Shown: positions 9,698 through 21,925 of the stretch, one piece after another | Layout of the letters: each line of letters begins with the position of its first letter | Numbering within the stretch: position 1 is the first letter of the stretch | Program-made: the position numbers and the translations under genes | The notes under the pieces: model-generated | The model's database searches: none | What the model saw: the letters and a program-made list of their open reading frames with translations, nothing else | What the model was told of the DNA's origin: nothing | DNA from: Calliopum simillimum | Taxonomy: Eukaryota; Arthropoda; Insecta; Diptera; Lauxaniidae | Direction: 5' to 3' | Assembly: GCA_951812925.1 (NCBI GenBank) | Contig: OX638372.1 | Location: 89,301,058-89,365,057, forward strand | Length of the DNA: 64,000 nucleotides

Positions 9698-12600
9698 GTT
9701 ACTTGCAATTATCAATTTACAAAGTTTGATGAAAGCTATGAATTTTTGAAAAATCATTATTTCTGTGAAAATCACAAAAATCGCCAACTTTAGCACCTTG
9801 TATTTTAACAACAAATGGTACGAGTACCAAATCCTCCCGTATTATTAATATTGCACGCCGAAATTACAATATTGCCAAATTTGAGCTAAATCGGTAACAA
9901 AAAAAATTTGCACTTGAAGGAAAATATGCATCTTAAGCTTAACATGCCCTAAGTATAAACATTTGTGTAATATTGATATTTTACCCACTTCCCATTTGCT
10001 TCCTCCAGCATGATGGCGTACGCATGCCAGCCATATTTATTTATAGGGAAATTTTCGCGAATGCTAAGATTTTCTTTGGAAAAATTCTCACGTTTTCTAT
10101 AATTACGAGCCAAGTACGTGCCACAAGGTATTGACTGCAAATTGTAAGAAGCTCTACCCCAACGTACCCAAGAGCAGGAAATTTGTAGTGAGGGCAAAAG
10201 TACTATTTACAAGCGTTGAGCTTACACACAACACTGGTTGTTGTACACAAATAAATAATGGTAATAATAATAATAAAAATCTCTACAGCAAATGTTTGAT
10301 TATGATGGGTTTTTTTTATTTTGTAACAAATCAAAATACAACCTGATGGTGAAAATTGCGAAAGTTTTCCATTTCTTGTGCATTTCTCGGCTGTATGTAA
10401 TAATTTTATGTGAAAAAGAAAACCAAATTATGGTGTCTCATAAGTTTTCGAGTTGTGGAAATTAAACTGGAACACACAGAGTTGTAATAAAAATTTATAT
10501 AATTTTTAGTAACCAAATGTTAATGGCAATTTATGTAATGAACATTTAGGTGAATTAAAACCCTAAGCCAGCAGTAAAAAAAGTGGAAAAAAATATGAAT
10601 CAAAGACTCAGTGTCTGAAACGTCCGACATGAAAACATAAAATTTTTTCGCGACAGAGCTGTAAAATCTGAAGAATTCATTGAGTAACTACATTATTTTA
10701 GTGAATTGAAGCTGGTTTTTAACTATAAAATAAAAACTATGCAAAAAAGTAAGAACGTTTTATTTTAACAGCTTACTTCTTACTGAAACGTCCGAAAAAA
10801 TTTGTTTTAAAAGAAGCTTATTAATTGAATCCGAATGCGGCCTTAGAACTGCTCCATCTAGTATGGCTGTATGGAAATATACTTACCTAAACAAGCAAAA
10901 AATACGATTTTTTCTATTTTTGCAGCTTTGTAGCTAGAAGACATAATGTTCATCCGTAAAATCTGATAAAGAAGTTGAAAGCTCTAATTTTTTTCCTTTA
11001 AAACCTAGTTCAAATTATGTCAATATCTTTATTTTTCTCTTGGTGCAAAACATGTGTTTTTTCATTATTTGATTATTGATTTAACATAAACTCATGAGAA
11101 TTTCCTCTTACCACCAGTGAACTATTCCAATTAAAACCTCAAACTGCTGAAGCTTTTTAATTGCACTTTTTCTCAGTAAAATAATTTCTCATTTTCTTCT
11201 TATTCCCATTTAAAGAGGCAATTTTTCACACCAAACCATTTGGGGGTCATTAACCGTTGCAACGTGTCTACGTTTAAGGGGGTAGAATATAAATAAGTAG
11301 TAGAAAAGATAAGCCATGATATAAACCAAACGCTGGATGCAATTTGACTGCTTTATAACTGGGGCTGTTTATTTTGCTATTTAGCACCCCCCATGTGTGA
11401 AAATATTGCAGTAATGGGAAAATAGTTAGGTGTTGGTGTACAAAGTGCTATGGCAAAAGAAGGGTGAGCGCAACTTATTGCATATATGCTATGTGTTGAC
11501 ACACGATGATGATGATGGCTTAAATGACCATAAGTTAAGCGCATGTTGGAACCATAATATACAAGGAAATCTCGTTATACTTTGACAAAAAATTTGTGGC
11601 AAACTGGAAGTACAATGTCCCGCATTTGTACGAGTAGCCTATTAACTGTTAGCTGGAGACAAAAATCTTAGTTTTATATGATCAATATCCAATATTTTCC
11701 ATTTTCTCTACATTATTTTTAATGAATTCAAGATACATGAGTAAATCTCCGAAAAATTGTAAAAAAACATGCCTTTTTGCGTCCCCACCTATTTCGTTTA
11801 TTTTTTTATAACTAGAAGGCATAGAATATGATAACCTGAACATCTGGAACATTTTTAAAAAATAAACATAAACTTTTAGGGTTGCCATATGTTTGTTTTA
11901 AGTTTTCGCTTAAATAAAATATTTAAAAAATTAAAATAAAATTTTAGTCTCAAAACTCTTAAATATAAATTTTTAGGGTTGCCAGATGGTTGCTATAGAA
12001 ATTTATTTTAAATCTTCCTTTGTTTACGTTCGCCATTATAACTACATACTAAATTTACACATTGAAAAATAATAGTTGATTGAAATCGTTAAAAATTGAT
12101 CGACGAACCGAAATTTGGTTTAAGCAAAACTAACAAAAAAAAAAAACCGAGTGGCAACGCTGAAAATTTTTATACAATTTCAGAAACGTTTATCTGAGCG
12201 TTTCTGACACCAAATATTTCAATTTGGTAAAAAAAGTAAGAATTATATAAGATTTTCGAAAATAACCAGGAGGCAACACTAAAAATTTATGTTGGATTTT
12301 TGAAAAGTTTATTTAAGCGTCTTAAAACTAACAACAAAAAAACCAGGTGGAGGGAGAATGATGAAATGTTGCAAAAAAACGACGGAGAATGATAAAATGG
12401 AGAATGACGAAAGAATGCAAAAACAGTAATAACTATCACAATGAAAACAGCAATTGTTTTTTTTAAAAAGTTGAAAGTGGTAGATAGCCCCTTTAATTGT
12501 TTATTGTTTTGCTTATAAAAAAAAAATATATTTAGTAATATAAAAAAAAACTTGCGTTCTTTACAAAATGTTTAAACTTACAAAAAAAAAAAAACGCACG

Positions 12601-12815
12601 AACACTCTCTATCGAAAAACCAAAACTTAGTGAGCTGAAAATACACTGAATCTCCTCTTTGTTCAATATTTCAATATTTAAAAAATTTACAGTTAGGATA
12701 AAAAAAAACTTTGCCGAAATAGTCTAAAATGAGGGACTAACTTCTATATATGTCAATTCTATATGAAAAAAAATTTTCAAAGAGTTAACACAGAAAAACA
12801 GTAGCTGAAATATAC
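9698..12815. other. No gene recognised; host-like spacer
   Basis: AT-rich DNA with A-runs, short chance frames and no coherent coding or transposon signature. GAAACGTCCGA occurs near 10617 and 10796, recalling the core of the repeat at 1-175. Confidence 0.4.
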
Positions 12816-12823
12816 GTATATAT

Positions 12824-14239
12824 TAGGGTGGGCCAAATTGTATGGACGAAATTTTATCGACCTCGGCTACCCCCCTATGTGAAAGTTCATTCAATTCTGT
12901 GAATATTTGCCCAAGGAACTATACCTCTGCGTTCAACTTTAGTTCGGCGCATTTTTGACCGAAAATTTTACCTTTTAGTAATTTTTTTTTATTTTCATAC
13001 TAAATTTTAAAAATTTTTATAAAGACAAAAGTAATGTCATTACATGATTTGGCTGGGATTCTATCAGTAATCAATTAAATTAGGTTTTGTTTACACGACA
13101 ACTTTACTTGATAGTGTGGAATTGATGCTGTATATTTAAAAAAGTGATATGGGTCAAATAGCCAATTATTATGACCGACTGTCAAAATAAACGATTCATA
13201 TTTTTGGATCAATTTTTTCAAACAAAACACCAGCCTAGGCTGAAAGTTCATTCAATTCTATGAATATTTGCCCAAGGAACCATACCTCTTCGTTCAACTT
13301 TAGTTCGGCGCATTTTCGATTGAAAATTCTACCTTGCGTTTAATTTTTATTTTTATGCTTAATTTTCAAAATTCTTATAGAGACAAAAGTAATATCATAA
13401 TATGTTTTTGCAGGTATTCTTTCAGCAATCTGTAAAATTAGGTTCTGTTTTTATGAAAAGTTTACTTGATAGCGTGGAATTGATTATATTTATTCCAAAA
13501 AATTATATCGGTCAAATAACCGATTTCAAAATAAACGAGTCGTATTTTTACATGGATTTTTGGTATATTGTTCTGTAAAATTAAAAATATAATCAATTCC
13601 ACGCTATCAAGTAAACTTTCCATAGACACAGAACCCAATTTTTTGATTGCTGACAGAATACCAGCCAAAACATATTATGATATTACTTTTGTCCCTATGA
13701 GAATTTTGAAAATTGAGCATAAAAATAAATATTAAACGCAAGGTAGAATTTTCAATCGAAAATGCGCCGAACTAAAGTTGAACGAAGAGGTATGGTTCCT
13801 TGGGCAAATATTCATAGAATTGAATGAACTTTCAGCATAGGTTGGTGTTTTGTTTGAAAAAATTGATCCAAATATATGAATCGTTTATTTTGAAAGTCGG
13901 TCATAATAATTGGCTATTTGACCCATATCACTTTTTTAAATATACAGCATCAATTCCACACCTCAAGCGAAGTTTTCGTGTAAACAAAACCTAATTTAAT
14001 TGATTACTGATAGAATCCCAGCCAAATCATATAATGACATTACTTTTGTCTTTATAAAAATTTTTAAAATTTAGTATGAAAATAAAAAAAAAATTACTAA
14101 AAGGTAAAATTTTCGATCAAAAATGCGCCGAACTAAAGTTAAACGCAGAGGTATAGTTCCTTTGGATAATATTCATAGAATTGAATGAATTTTCACATAG
14201 GGGTGTAGCCCAGATCAGTTCTCAAATCGGCCCACCCTA
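12824..14239. mobile_element. 1.4-kb foldback hAT-type element with 8-bp target duplication
   Basis: Ends are TAGGGTGGGCC and GGCCCACCCTA. The flanks GTATATAT (12816-12823) and GTTTATAT (14240-14247) agree at 7 of 8 positions. Two arms of roughly 700 bp mirror each other around about 13.54 kb. Within each arm two diverged copies of a roughly 400-bp unit follow in tandem, marked by AGTTCATTCAATTCT, TTTAGTTCGGCGCATTTT and GACAAAAGTAATRTCAT. No transposase frame. Confidence 0.9.
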
Positions 14240-14247
14240 GTTTATAT

Positions 14248-14839
14248 ATATTCGTATAGAAACTCTGGTTAAGTATTTGTATTAAATAGTTAAAATATCA
14301 AATTTTAAATCTAAACCTGGTTTTGAACCCCGGGGCATTGAATGGTACATTTTTTGGAGACTCACCCACATATCGTCGGGTTAAAACTACAACTAGGTAT
14401 CTACATATATTGATGTTTTGACTTAAGTATACAGAAACATGAAGAAAAAACGGCTCTATGCCCGAGTCTAGTGGGTTTTTTGAAATGTATGTATATAAAG
14501 AATAAAAAGCAGAAAACTGCAAAATCCCACACAAAAAACGAATTTTAAAAAACTTAAACCACTCTTTACTCAAAACATGAAAAATGTAGATGTCTAGTCG
14601 TAGTTTTAACCAGACGATGTTTCAAAATATTTCACAATATATGATTATTTTTTTGGGGCTTCTTAATTCCGAAAAAGAATACAGCAAAAAAGCGTATGTA
14701 GAACCATCATTTTTAAAGTATTCCTGAAATTGAATCCAACTGAAAAATTCAATGTTTCACACAAAACCTAGATAAGGTAGTGGAAAATATTAGTATTCTC
14801 CTTCAAAACTAATTTTAAATAGCATAGTAAAAATTATAC
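14248..14839. other. No gene recognised
   Basis: AT-rich spacer with a 91-codon minus frame (14298-14573) lacking any family motif. Confidence 0.4.
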
Positions 14840-15112
14840 TAGTTTACAGCAAAAATTACCTTTGAATACCATTATTCTTTCACGTCGCTTTCGAGATATC
14901 GGTCATTTTTGGTTCTTGAACCAAAAAACAGATGGTTCTACTTTATCACAAATATCTCAAGAAATATCTCAGAAAATTTTTTATCTAAAACGAGTCAGAA
15001 AATCGAGGTACATTTAAGACCTCCCTCAAGTGAAATTTTTGGTTAGTAAAGGCCTCCTATTTCAGCTCCCAGAAGCTTCGTAACCTTATGCGATACACTT
15101 TGTATATAATAG
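14840..15112 (+). repeat. Dispersed repeat of unknown class, copy 1
   Basis: Contains CGGTCATTTTTGGTTCTTG followed by AACCAAAAAAC, then GGTACATTTAAGACC, AATTTTTGGTTAGT, GGCCTCCT and TGCGATACACT. The same ordered motifs are found at 57190-57800, partly in reversed orientation. Probably an uncharacterised transposon fragment. Confidence 0.6.
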
Positions 15113-16099
15113 CGTTTACATCAATATATTTCTGTAATTTTCGATTGCTAATTTACCCTAAAACGAAACTCAAACATAAATTTAATAAATATTACATTAC
15201 TTGTTTTAGAAAATACTCGGTTTTTTATTTCTTGAAAACTTTTAAAATACGGAGATGTGACCTTTTCGAAATTGCACATTCAATTTTTACTGTGTCTTAG
15301 CATTAGAAGCATAATACAAAAAATTTGGTTGAAAAAAAAAAAGTGTTGCTAAAGTAAAAAATAGAAAAACTTGCAAAATTTTCAATGTCAGAAAATCATT
15401 ACGAGGCAAATAAACTTTGCACAGCAAGTGAAATTGGCACGTGCAAGCAAATAACAGAGCACAACAAATAATAAAAATGACAACTTCAAACAACAACAAT
15501 AACAATATTGGATAAATGTCACAATAAAATGCAAAAAAAAAAAAAAAAACAGCAACATGGCACACGTCGAAATTTGCACGCATTGCATTTTTGCCGCAAT
15601 TTTACACAAACTACACATTTGTGAAACAAACACCCTATATTTTTATAAGAATTTTGCTCATATTTTCTTATCAATGCAACATGCGGCAGTCAGTAGTGAT
15701 TTTAATTAATTTCAACCTTTGTTATTACTTTCTTTATATAATTTTACTTCATTCTTGACAGTGCACAAACTAACTGCGAATTTCCACTTTTGGGGGTTGT
15801 TGCATGCAGCATTAAATATGCGGCATGCATCATATGCACGTATGTATGTATGTACCTTCACCCTTAGCAGATTCAATCAAAAGAAAGTGAGCGAGCCACT
15901 GACGCACTTTACACTTGTCAATACAGCCCAACGGTAGCAGCTGTCAATTAAGTGTTTGACATTTGAGCTGTCAAGCTGTAGGATTGAAATGTCAATATTG
16001 ACAGTTGTTTGTTTAGTTAAGTTTGATATGCAACATGTAATGCATGCGTGCGTACTTATTTGCTTAAAATAATAAATAGGCGTGTTTTTTTAACGCGCA
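15113..16099. other. No gene recognised; host-like spacer
   Basis: AT-rich, with CAACAACAAC-type microsatellite near 15490 and TGTATGTATGTA near 15842; typical fly intergenic or intronic composition. Confidence 0.4.
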
Positions 16100-16101
16100 T
16101 A

Positions 16102-16295
16102 TACAATTGTGGATATTTTCGAATTGCGATAACTCATGAACAGTGAAATAACTTCTAAATAATTATTTTTTTTTTTTACAAAAGATTAAAATTATTTGTA
16201 GAGCGTGTGGTTCTCAATGAAAACGACCCTTGGACTTTTTATCGTACGACTCACCGTTCATAAGTTATCGCAATTTGAAAATTACCACAATTGTA
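16102..16295. mobile_element. 194-bp TA-flanked MITE
   Basis: Inverted repeats of about 46 bp: left TACAATTGTGG...ATTGCGATAACTCATGAAC, right GTTCATAAGTTATCGCAAT...CCACAATTGTA. TA lies on each side (16100-16101, 16296-16297), as for Tc1/mariner-type MITEs. A related GATAACTTTTGAACGGTGAG occurs inside the foldback at 53957-55121. Confidence 0.8.
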
Positions 16296-17727
16296 TATAC
16301 TCGTCAAAAGAAACACGGCTAATGAACAATGTAGTTTTAAAATGATAAACACCTTAGTTAGCCCAGTTTGTTGTGCAGGTAAGAAAAGAGAATGCTTGAT
16401 GGCAAAGACAGTTCAGAATATACTTACTCTTAAAAGGATCCTGAGTCTGACATAAAAGTACAATTCGTTGTTAAAAAAGGAAGTATATAAATGTAAAAAA
16501 ATAGTAATTCATAGTAGTAAGTTGATCATAAGTCATTCAAATCAGCCTATGTTACTATATACAATTCCACTCTGAGTACATTGAACATTTTGAAAATGCC
16601 TTGGACAATTTCTCATCATCTCATTCATAATGTGACTCTGCCATAATTTTTGCAAATATCATCAAAACTTTGCGAATTAAATAAAAGTGTTCTTTAAAAC
16701 TTTTCAAAGTTTCACCTAATTTTGCTTAGTTTGGGAATAAAATGTGCGTAATTAAATGTGCCATTGAATTGGGAATAAAATAAGAATTCTTGTAATAAAT
16801 TTTTGGCAAAACCGAAGTATATGATTTGGTTTTGATTCTATTGAATGAAGCTACACCTCAAAAAACACTTACTTGGTTTCGCGTTACTAAGCATAAACAT
16901 TGTGAAGCTCGAAATTCATTTTAAAGGAATGGTTTCTATGGCAAAAATTCTTAAAATGTTCCAAAGAACACCGTTAGGGGTTATGCAACTCGCCAAAGAA
17001 TTTAACCCGCTCCAATGTACACGGGAAAATAACAGTACGTACCACTTTATTTCTAATAAATTTTATAAGAATTTCTAGTCTAGACAACTTTTTGCCAATT
17101 GTAAGGCATTGATAGTCAGTAGTAGTGTACCAAATTTCATCAAAATATCTAATACGGTTCAAAAGATATGACCAAATCAAATTAAAAGTTTGGGGCGGTG
17201 TCACGCCTCTTCATAAGTATATACCAAGGCAAAGTCTATCTCATTCTTTAGTATATGCTAATGTGCATCTTTTTCAAAGTTTCATTAAAATCGCTTAAGC
17301 CGTTCTTGAGAAAAACATGACAACAGTTATTATATACACATTTTTAGAACCTATAAAAAGAGAAGATACCTTAGAAACCTTATAAGATACAGCAATTCTA
17401 ATGCCATATTCGGGTTTAGAATTGCCAAATACATGTAAAATGAATATTTTGATTTTTGTTTGTTGTATTCTTTTTCTCAATTTTTTTTTATGAAAACATA
17501 AGATTTTTAAATATTGTTTAAAAAATTATATAATTCCGACCGAGCTCCAAAATGTGTCCGATTTTAAATAAAAAAAAAAAATTTTTTTTAAAAAATCATC
17601 AAAATCGGAGCTGTTTTTGAAAACTTCCATCTAAAAGGCTTTATTGACTCCACTATTAATAACTTTTCAAAGTTTCAACTAATTTTGGGCATAAGATGTG
17701 TTTCATTAAATGTACCATTGATTTGAA
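16296..17727. other. No gene recognised; contains a direct repeat pair
   Basis: An approximately 75-bp direct repeat (AACTTTTCAAAGTTTCA, then TTAAATGTRCCATTGA) occurs at 16698 and 17661. The portion around 17120-17320 (ACCAAATTTCATCAAAAT) resembles the 129-bp repeat at 3968-4340. A 77-codon + frame at 16845 begins with a hydrophobic segment but has no other support. Confidence 0.4.
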
Positions 17728-18626
17728 AATTTTGCTTATACGGGAAGTGCCACGACTTCTTGTCCAAATTTACATAGCTTTTGCTCAGATCTTGCAGTTA
17801 CTATTCTCAGTGCCTAAGTAAAATTTGGTTGGATTATCTCAAAAAACGCTTTCAGTATATCATTTTGAAACTTTTGCTAATATGGGAGGTGCCACGCCCT
17901 TTTGTCTGAGTTCGCCAAGTTTTTGTTCAGTATTTATGTGTATTTTGGTTGCATCGGTGTTACAACCGGATACTGACTAATTGGATACCATTCATGGAAT
18001 TAATATCAAATAACTGGTGCATAAACTGATCCGAACCTGATGAGGAAGAAACGGTTAAGCATGTCTTTTGCCATTGCCTGGCGCTAGCCAGACGCAGAAT
18101 GGCTTATCTTGTTTAGGCTATGTTCGGCATCATAAATGAGATATCTGAAAAACCATTATCAAATCAATGAATTTCACCTGAAAGGCTGGTACCTACCTAC
18201 GATATATGTAGATGAAAATCATGAAGCCAAAACACTACTATTGTCCTAGCAGCTGAGAGTTCGTGGTTACGCTTTGGACCTAATCGGTCCATGTGAGGTT
18301 TTTACTACCACTTCCGTAACATAACCTAACCTGGTTGCATTGTCAGGAAAACCTACTGCTAAAGTTGCATTTTGAATTAATTTTGTGTATGGGCGGTAGG
18401 CGTGTGCGTTGACCGATTTCGCTCATTTTCAATAAAAACATCTATCTTTGACTACAGAGGCAGTATACCAAATTTCATCGAATTATCTTCTCCCACATAA
18501 TATTAAAATGATTTCAACGATTTAGGCGGTGACGCTCATCAAGAATATATATACCTTTCCATCCCTTCTCCGCGTTTCAAACGGAAGGACAAAGTAAATA
18601 AACGCTGAGTGTAGGGTATAAAAATC
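17728..18626 (-). mobile_element. DINE-1/INE-1-like Helitron interrupted by a LINE tail
   Basis: Reverse-oriented copy: GGGAGGTGCCACGCCC, GGGCGGTAGGCGTG, TTTCGCTCATTTTCAAT, then AAGAATATATATACC and GAGTGTAGGGTATAAAAA at the 5' hairpin end. It is split at 17955-18331 by an unrelated segment flanked by TGGTTGCAT on both sides. The uninterrupted copies show this site once. Confidence 0.88.
17955..18331 (+). pseudogene. 3' tail of an RNase H/zinc-knuckle LINE inserted into DINE-1
   Basis: The insert begins within coding sequence: EEETVKHVFCHCLALARRRM, the Cys/His knuckle and following basic stretch found at the C-terminus of R1/LOA/I-group LINE ORF2 proteins. Stops interrupt what follows. It ends CATAACCTAACC. 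A 9-bp target duplication TGGTTGCAT (17946-17954 and 18332-18340) brackets it exactly, proving a 5'-truncated retrotransposition into a pre-existing Helitron. Confidence 0.88.
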
Positions 18627-20253
18627 GAACTGAACGCACGTGGTCCGTCCGTGTAATAGATAGAAACATAACTTTTTGCACTACTGGCGCATATTAGCAA
18701 ATGTCTGTCCAAAAATAAATATTTATATGAGAATTTTTAAGTCAAAATGATTATATATTTTCATGACGTAAAGTTCGAACACAATAAATTATAAAGTCAA
18801 AATGGTTATATGAGGAGAAATGGTAATTTGTGCTGGAAATTTAATGCTAATTACTTTAATTTTTTTTTACTACCCGAGTGGAGTAAAAAATATGACTCGG
18901 CTTTATCTTCGCGCTTATGAAAATAAAAACAATAAGGAATTATCAAACCTTTGTGAAAACCTCAATAGATAAAAAATTAATGATAAAAACTTAAATTTCT
19001 AATCGTTTTCAATCAAATTTATACAATTAATTACATCTTATTTAATTAATAACATCTTTTGAAACAACAAACACGCCTTGCAGTAAATTGGTGGAAAATT
19101 GTTTCTTTGCCGAAAATTATGCTCCAATTTATTATGAATGAAAATTACTAATCAATTGAAATGGAAACACAATAAACTTCACTTAATAATTGCGTAGATT
19201 AATACACAGCTTGCGGCTCTTGGCAAATCAATTAATAAAACAAGCCACTGAACCGCATGGACCTACATACATAGACAAATTTAACCCCAAACACCCACCA
19301 CATTCAACCACGAACCCCAACCAATCAAACACTTGAAACAAACAAACAAATCCGAGTGGGCAAACAAATAATTACTTTGAAAATGCTGCTAAAGACAAGA
19401 AGATAAATAATACATGAAAAGAAACAACAACCAATTGACTTCATTAACATTTATTTAAACAAAACTAAAGCTCTTTACTGGGTAGTAATTTGCTGAGTGC
19501 CCAAAAGTATGCAATTGAGAAATACTAAGTCTCAAGTGTTGATTTTGTGCTATTACTCCTGTATCTCTTTTTCTAAAATAAATCCGCAACGCGTGGCTTT
19601 GTTTTCTTAATTTTTTTTCTAAAAGAATTTGCATAAATTTTTATTTGATTTGCTGTCTGTTTTTGTCGACTTTGTTGTTGTTTTTGTACCCTTATCAAAA
19701 GCCCAAAAGCTCTGATAGAAACATCCAAGGTGGACGTACATTTCTGTCTGTTTCTGATTAACGAACGTAAGCAAATTATTCAATTATTTTGAATTTAAAT
19801 AAACAAATTTTGTTCCTTAACTTCCTCCCCTCCCAGAAGTATGCCTTCAAAGCAAACACAAAATAGACGAAAAAATCTGCTTTGTTATGCAAATTTATTG
19901 TGGTTGGCTTTTAGGCGAAATATAAACAAAAACAAATAATTGTAGGTTTGTGTAATATAAGTAAACAAGAGTTATTATTTATGGTATTGTATCTAAATAA
20001 GAAATACAAACATATTTATTATTGAAAATAAATTCTAGAGGAAGCATAGTACCATAATGAATCATCTTCAACAAATGCAATTCATTTTTCTGTCAAGACT
20101 CTCCTGATTCTTGGATTTCTTTGTTCAAGGCTTTATTTCACTCAGAAACTTGACGACAAATGGATTGTTTCTGGAAAGTGAACCCATCTATACTCTTTTC
20201 TAACTTTTAGGGGGAACACACTCATATAGGGTGAAAATTAAACGGTCTCAAGC
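18627..20253. other. No gene recognised; host-like spacer
   Basis: AT-rich with C-rich A-rich patches. Holds two copies of the recurring motif CCAAAAGTATGC/CAGAAGTATGC (19501, 19834). No coding signature. Confidence 0.4.
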
Positions 20254-20775
20254 CTTTTTTTTATGATTACTTAGACCAGCGCTCAGCCTATAGGTGCTAT
20301 AACTGCAATGCACCATATTCATTTGTTGAAAAGGAAATAGATTAGAGGGAAGCGGAGAAAAGAGGAGTAGTGGCGATGAATACTTTTCTCTCGATGTCAT
20401 AGCTTTCGGTATGGGCCTTATGAGACGCCCGAGTGCTGAGCGAGAATATACGAACTGATGGAACCGGCTCATAAATTTCTCTAGAGCTCACCCCATTATA
20501 AGTAATATTTATAAAAATTATAATACACCCAACGTTAGGATGGTGTCCGAAAGAGTGAATAGAGGAAAAAATATCCGCATCCTGTGTCAACTTCATCGCA
20601 CGTCGTTGAGCTCTCTTTAGCAGCTCCAATGCAGTTTTTAGAGCCCCGGCCCTGATGTGCGAATTGTACTCTAGCTTCGGTTTGTACTGTATTGTATTCT
20701 CCTTTAACACCTCAGAGGAGCATAGTGCCAAGGTTTAATATAGGCGAAATAAACAGCCCGAAGATCAACAGGTGT
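20254..20775 (-). pseudogene. CR1/Jockey-like LINE C-terminal fragment, minus copy
   Basis: Minus-strand frames read LEYNSHIRAGALKTALELL, RAQRRAMKLTQDADIFSSI, HHPNVGC, SSREIYEPVPSVRIFS and STRASHKAH. This is the conserved C-terminal tail of many arthropod CR1/Jockey-like reverse transcriptases. It is homologous to the + copy at 58360-58953, but carries an extra ~60 bp between CGCCTATATTAAACC and AAACCGAAGC that the other copy lacks. A T-run at 20254-20263 is the poly(A) tail of the minus-strand element. Confidence 0.8.
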
Positions 20776-21744
20776 GATGCGACGGCTTTATTTCTTTCCA
20801 CGACTTTCGCGATTTTTGGAACTTCCTCTTGAATGACTAGTGGCCTACTAAGTACGTTTTCAACTGCCTGTTTTGTAGACTTCACTCAAAGGCTTCTCGA
20901 AAAGCTTGCTTATTCATTGAGAAGATTTATGTATAGCAGGAAGAAAGCAAGTAGCTGTATCTAGATCCATCATCAAAGTCATCAAACCAAATGGTTGTAA
21001 GCAATGAGAAAAAAATGGTTACTTTAATATGTTGGAATGTTATCTTAGTGATACTAAGCTGTTGCTTGAACCGTAAAGAAGATTAGTGTATAGCAGAAAG
21101 TATGTAAATGCTGCGAGATCCATCAGTAAACGTGCAGATGTCCAGGATATGTCTTCAGAGTATCATATACACTACTCTTAAGTTTTAAAGAATACGAAGC
21201 CTTAGGCTTTGATTTTGCTTTTGCAAAATGTTTGACATCTAAGTATTTATGAAAAACTTGGCACAACTTTGAACGCATTCTCCTGTTACTCCTAAAGAGA
21301 GTATAGAAACATAACGAATAATATCCAATAAATATGATCCTTTGATGAAATTGAGTTTTCTCCAAGAACTTTCCATTTTTTGAATCCTTAATCCAATAAC
21401 CTTTTCCAAGTGACTTCTGATCCATCACGAAGTAGAAATTCCTTATTAATTCCAAACTAGGTTTCTTGAGAAAATTTCGTTGTGATTTGTGTATCAGCTT
21501 TTAGGAGTTTGACCTTTAGATTGTGGATTGACAGAAAGTCATAATCACAAATATCCAATATTTTTGGAACGCATTTTAATTTTTTATAAAACTTTTCTTA
21601 AAATCTAAACAAAATTGCACTGTTCTTCAAAAACTGCTCTTAAAAAATCCAAGACTGTATGTAATCGCTTGAAATTTTGTACACAGTTCAGTTTATTTTT
21701 AACACTTTTGAATCACACCACATTAGTTGAAATTTTTGTTGATG
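20776..21744. other. No gene recognised
   Basis: A 110-codon minus frame (21123-21455) is the longest; its product begins MELIRNFYFVMDQKSLGKG and matches no family I know. Composition is like the surroundings, so it is probably chance. Confidence 0.35.
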
Positions 21745-21925
21745 GTTCGCGCAACAGCTTTCGTTTAATGCTATGCGCAAACCTTCTTGACGTACTTATT
21801 TTAAGTGTTTTATGAATCTTCTTACTTGGAATATTTTCGATTGTTCCCGCAACAGCTTTCGTTTTTTTCTATGCACAAACCTGCTTGACGTACTTATTTT
21901 ATGTGCTTTACGAATCTTCTCGTTG
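21745..21925. repeat. Two-copy tandem duplication, 98-bp spacing
   Basis: GCAACAGCTTTCGTTT, CTATGCRCAAACC and TTGACGTACTTATTTTA recur with 98-bp spacing (starts at 21745 and 21843), about 85% identical over 85 bases. Confidence 0.8.

Noticed and set aside
16845..17078. 77-codon + frame with a signal-peptide-like start (MKLHLKKHLLGFALLS)
   Set aside because: No promoter, splice or conservation evidence, and it overlaps a minus frame in repeat-derived DNA; insufficient support compared with the gene at 927-1146.
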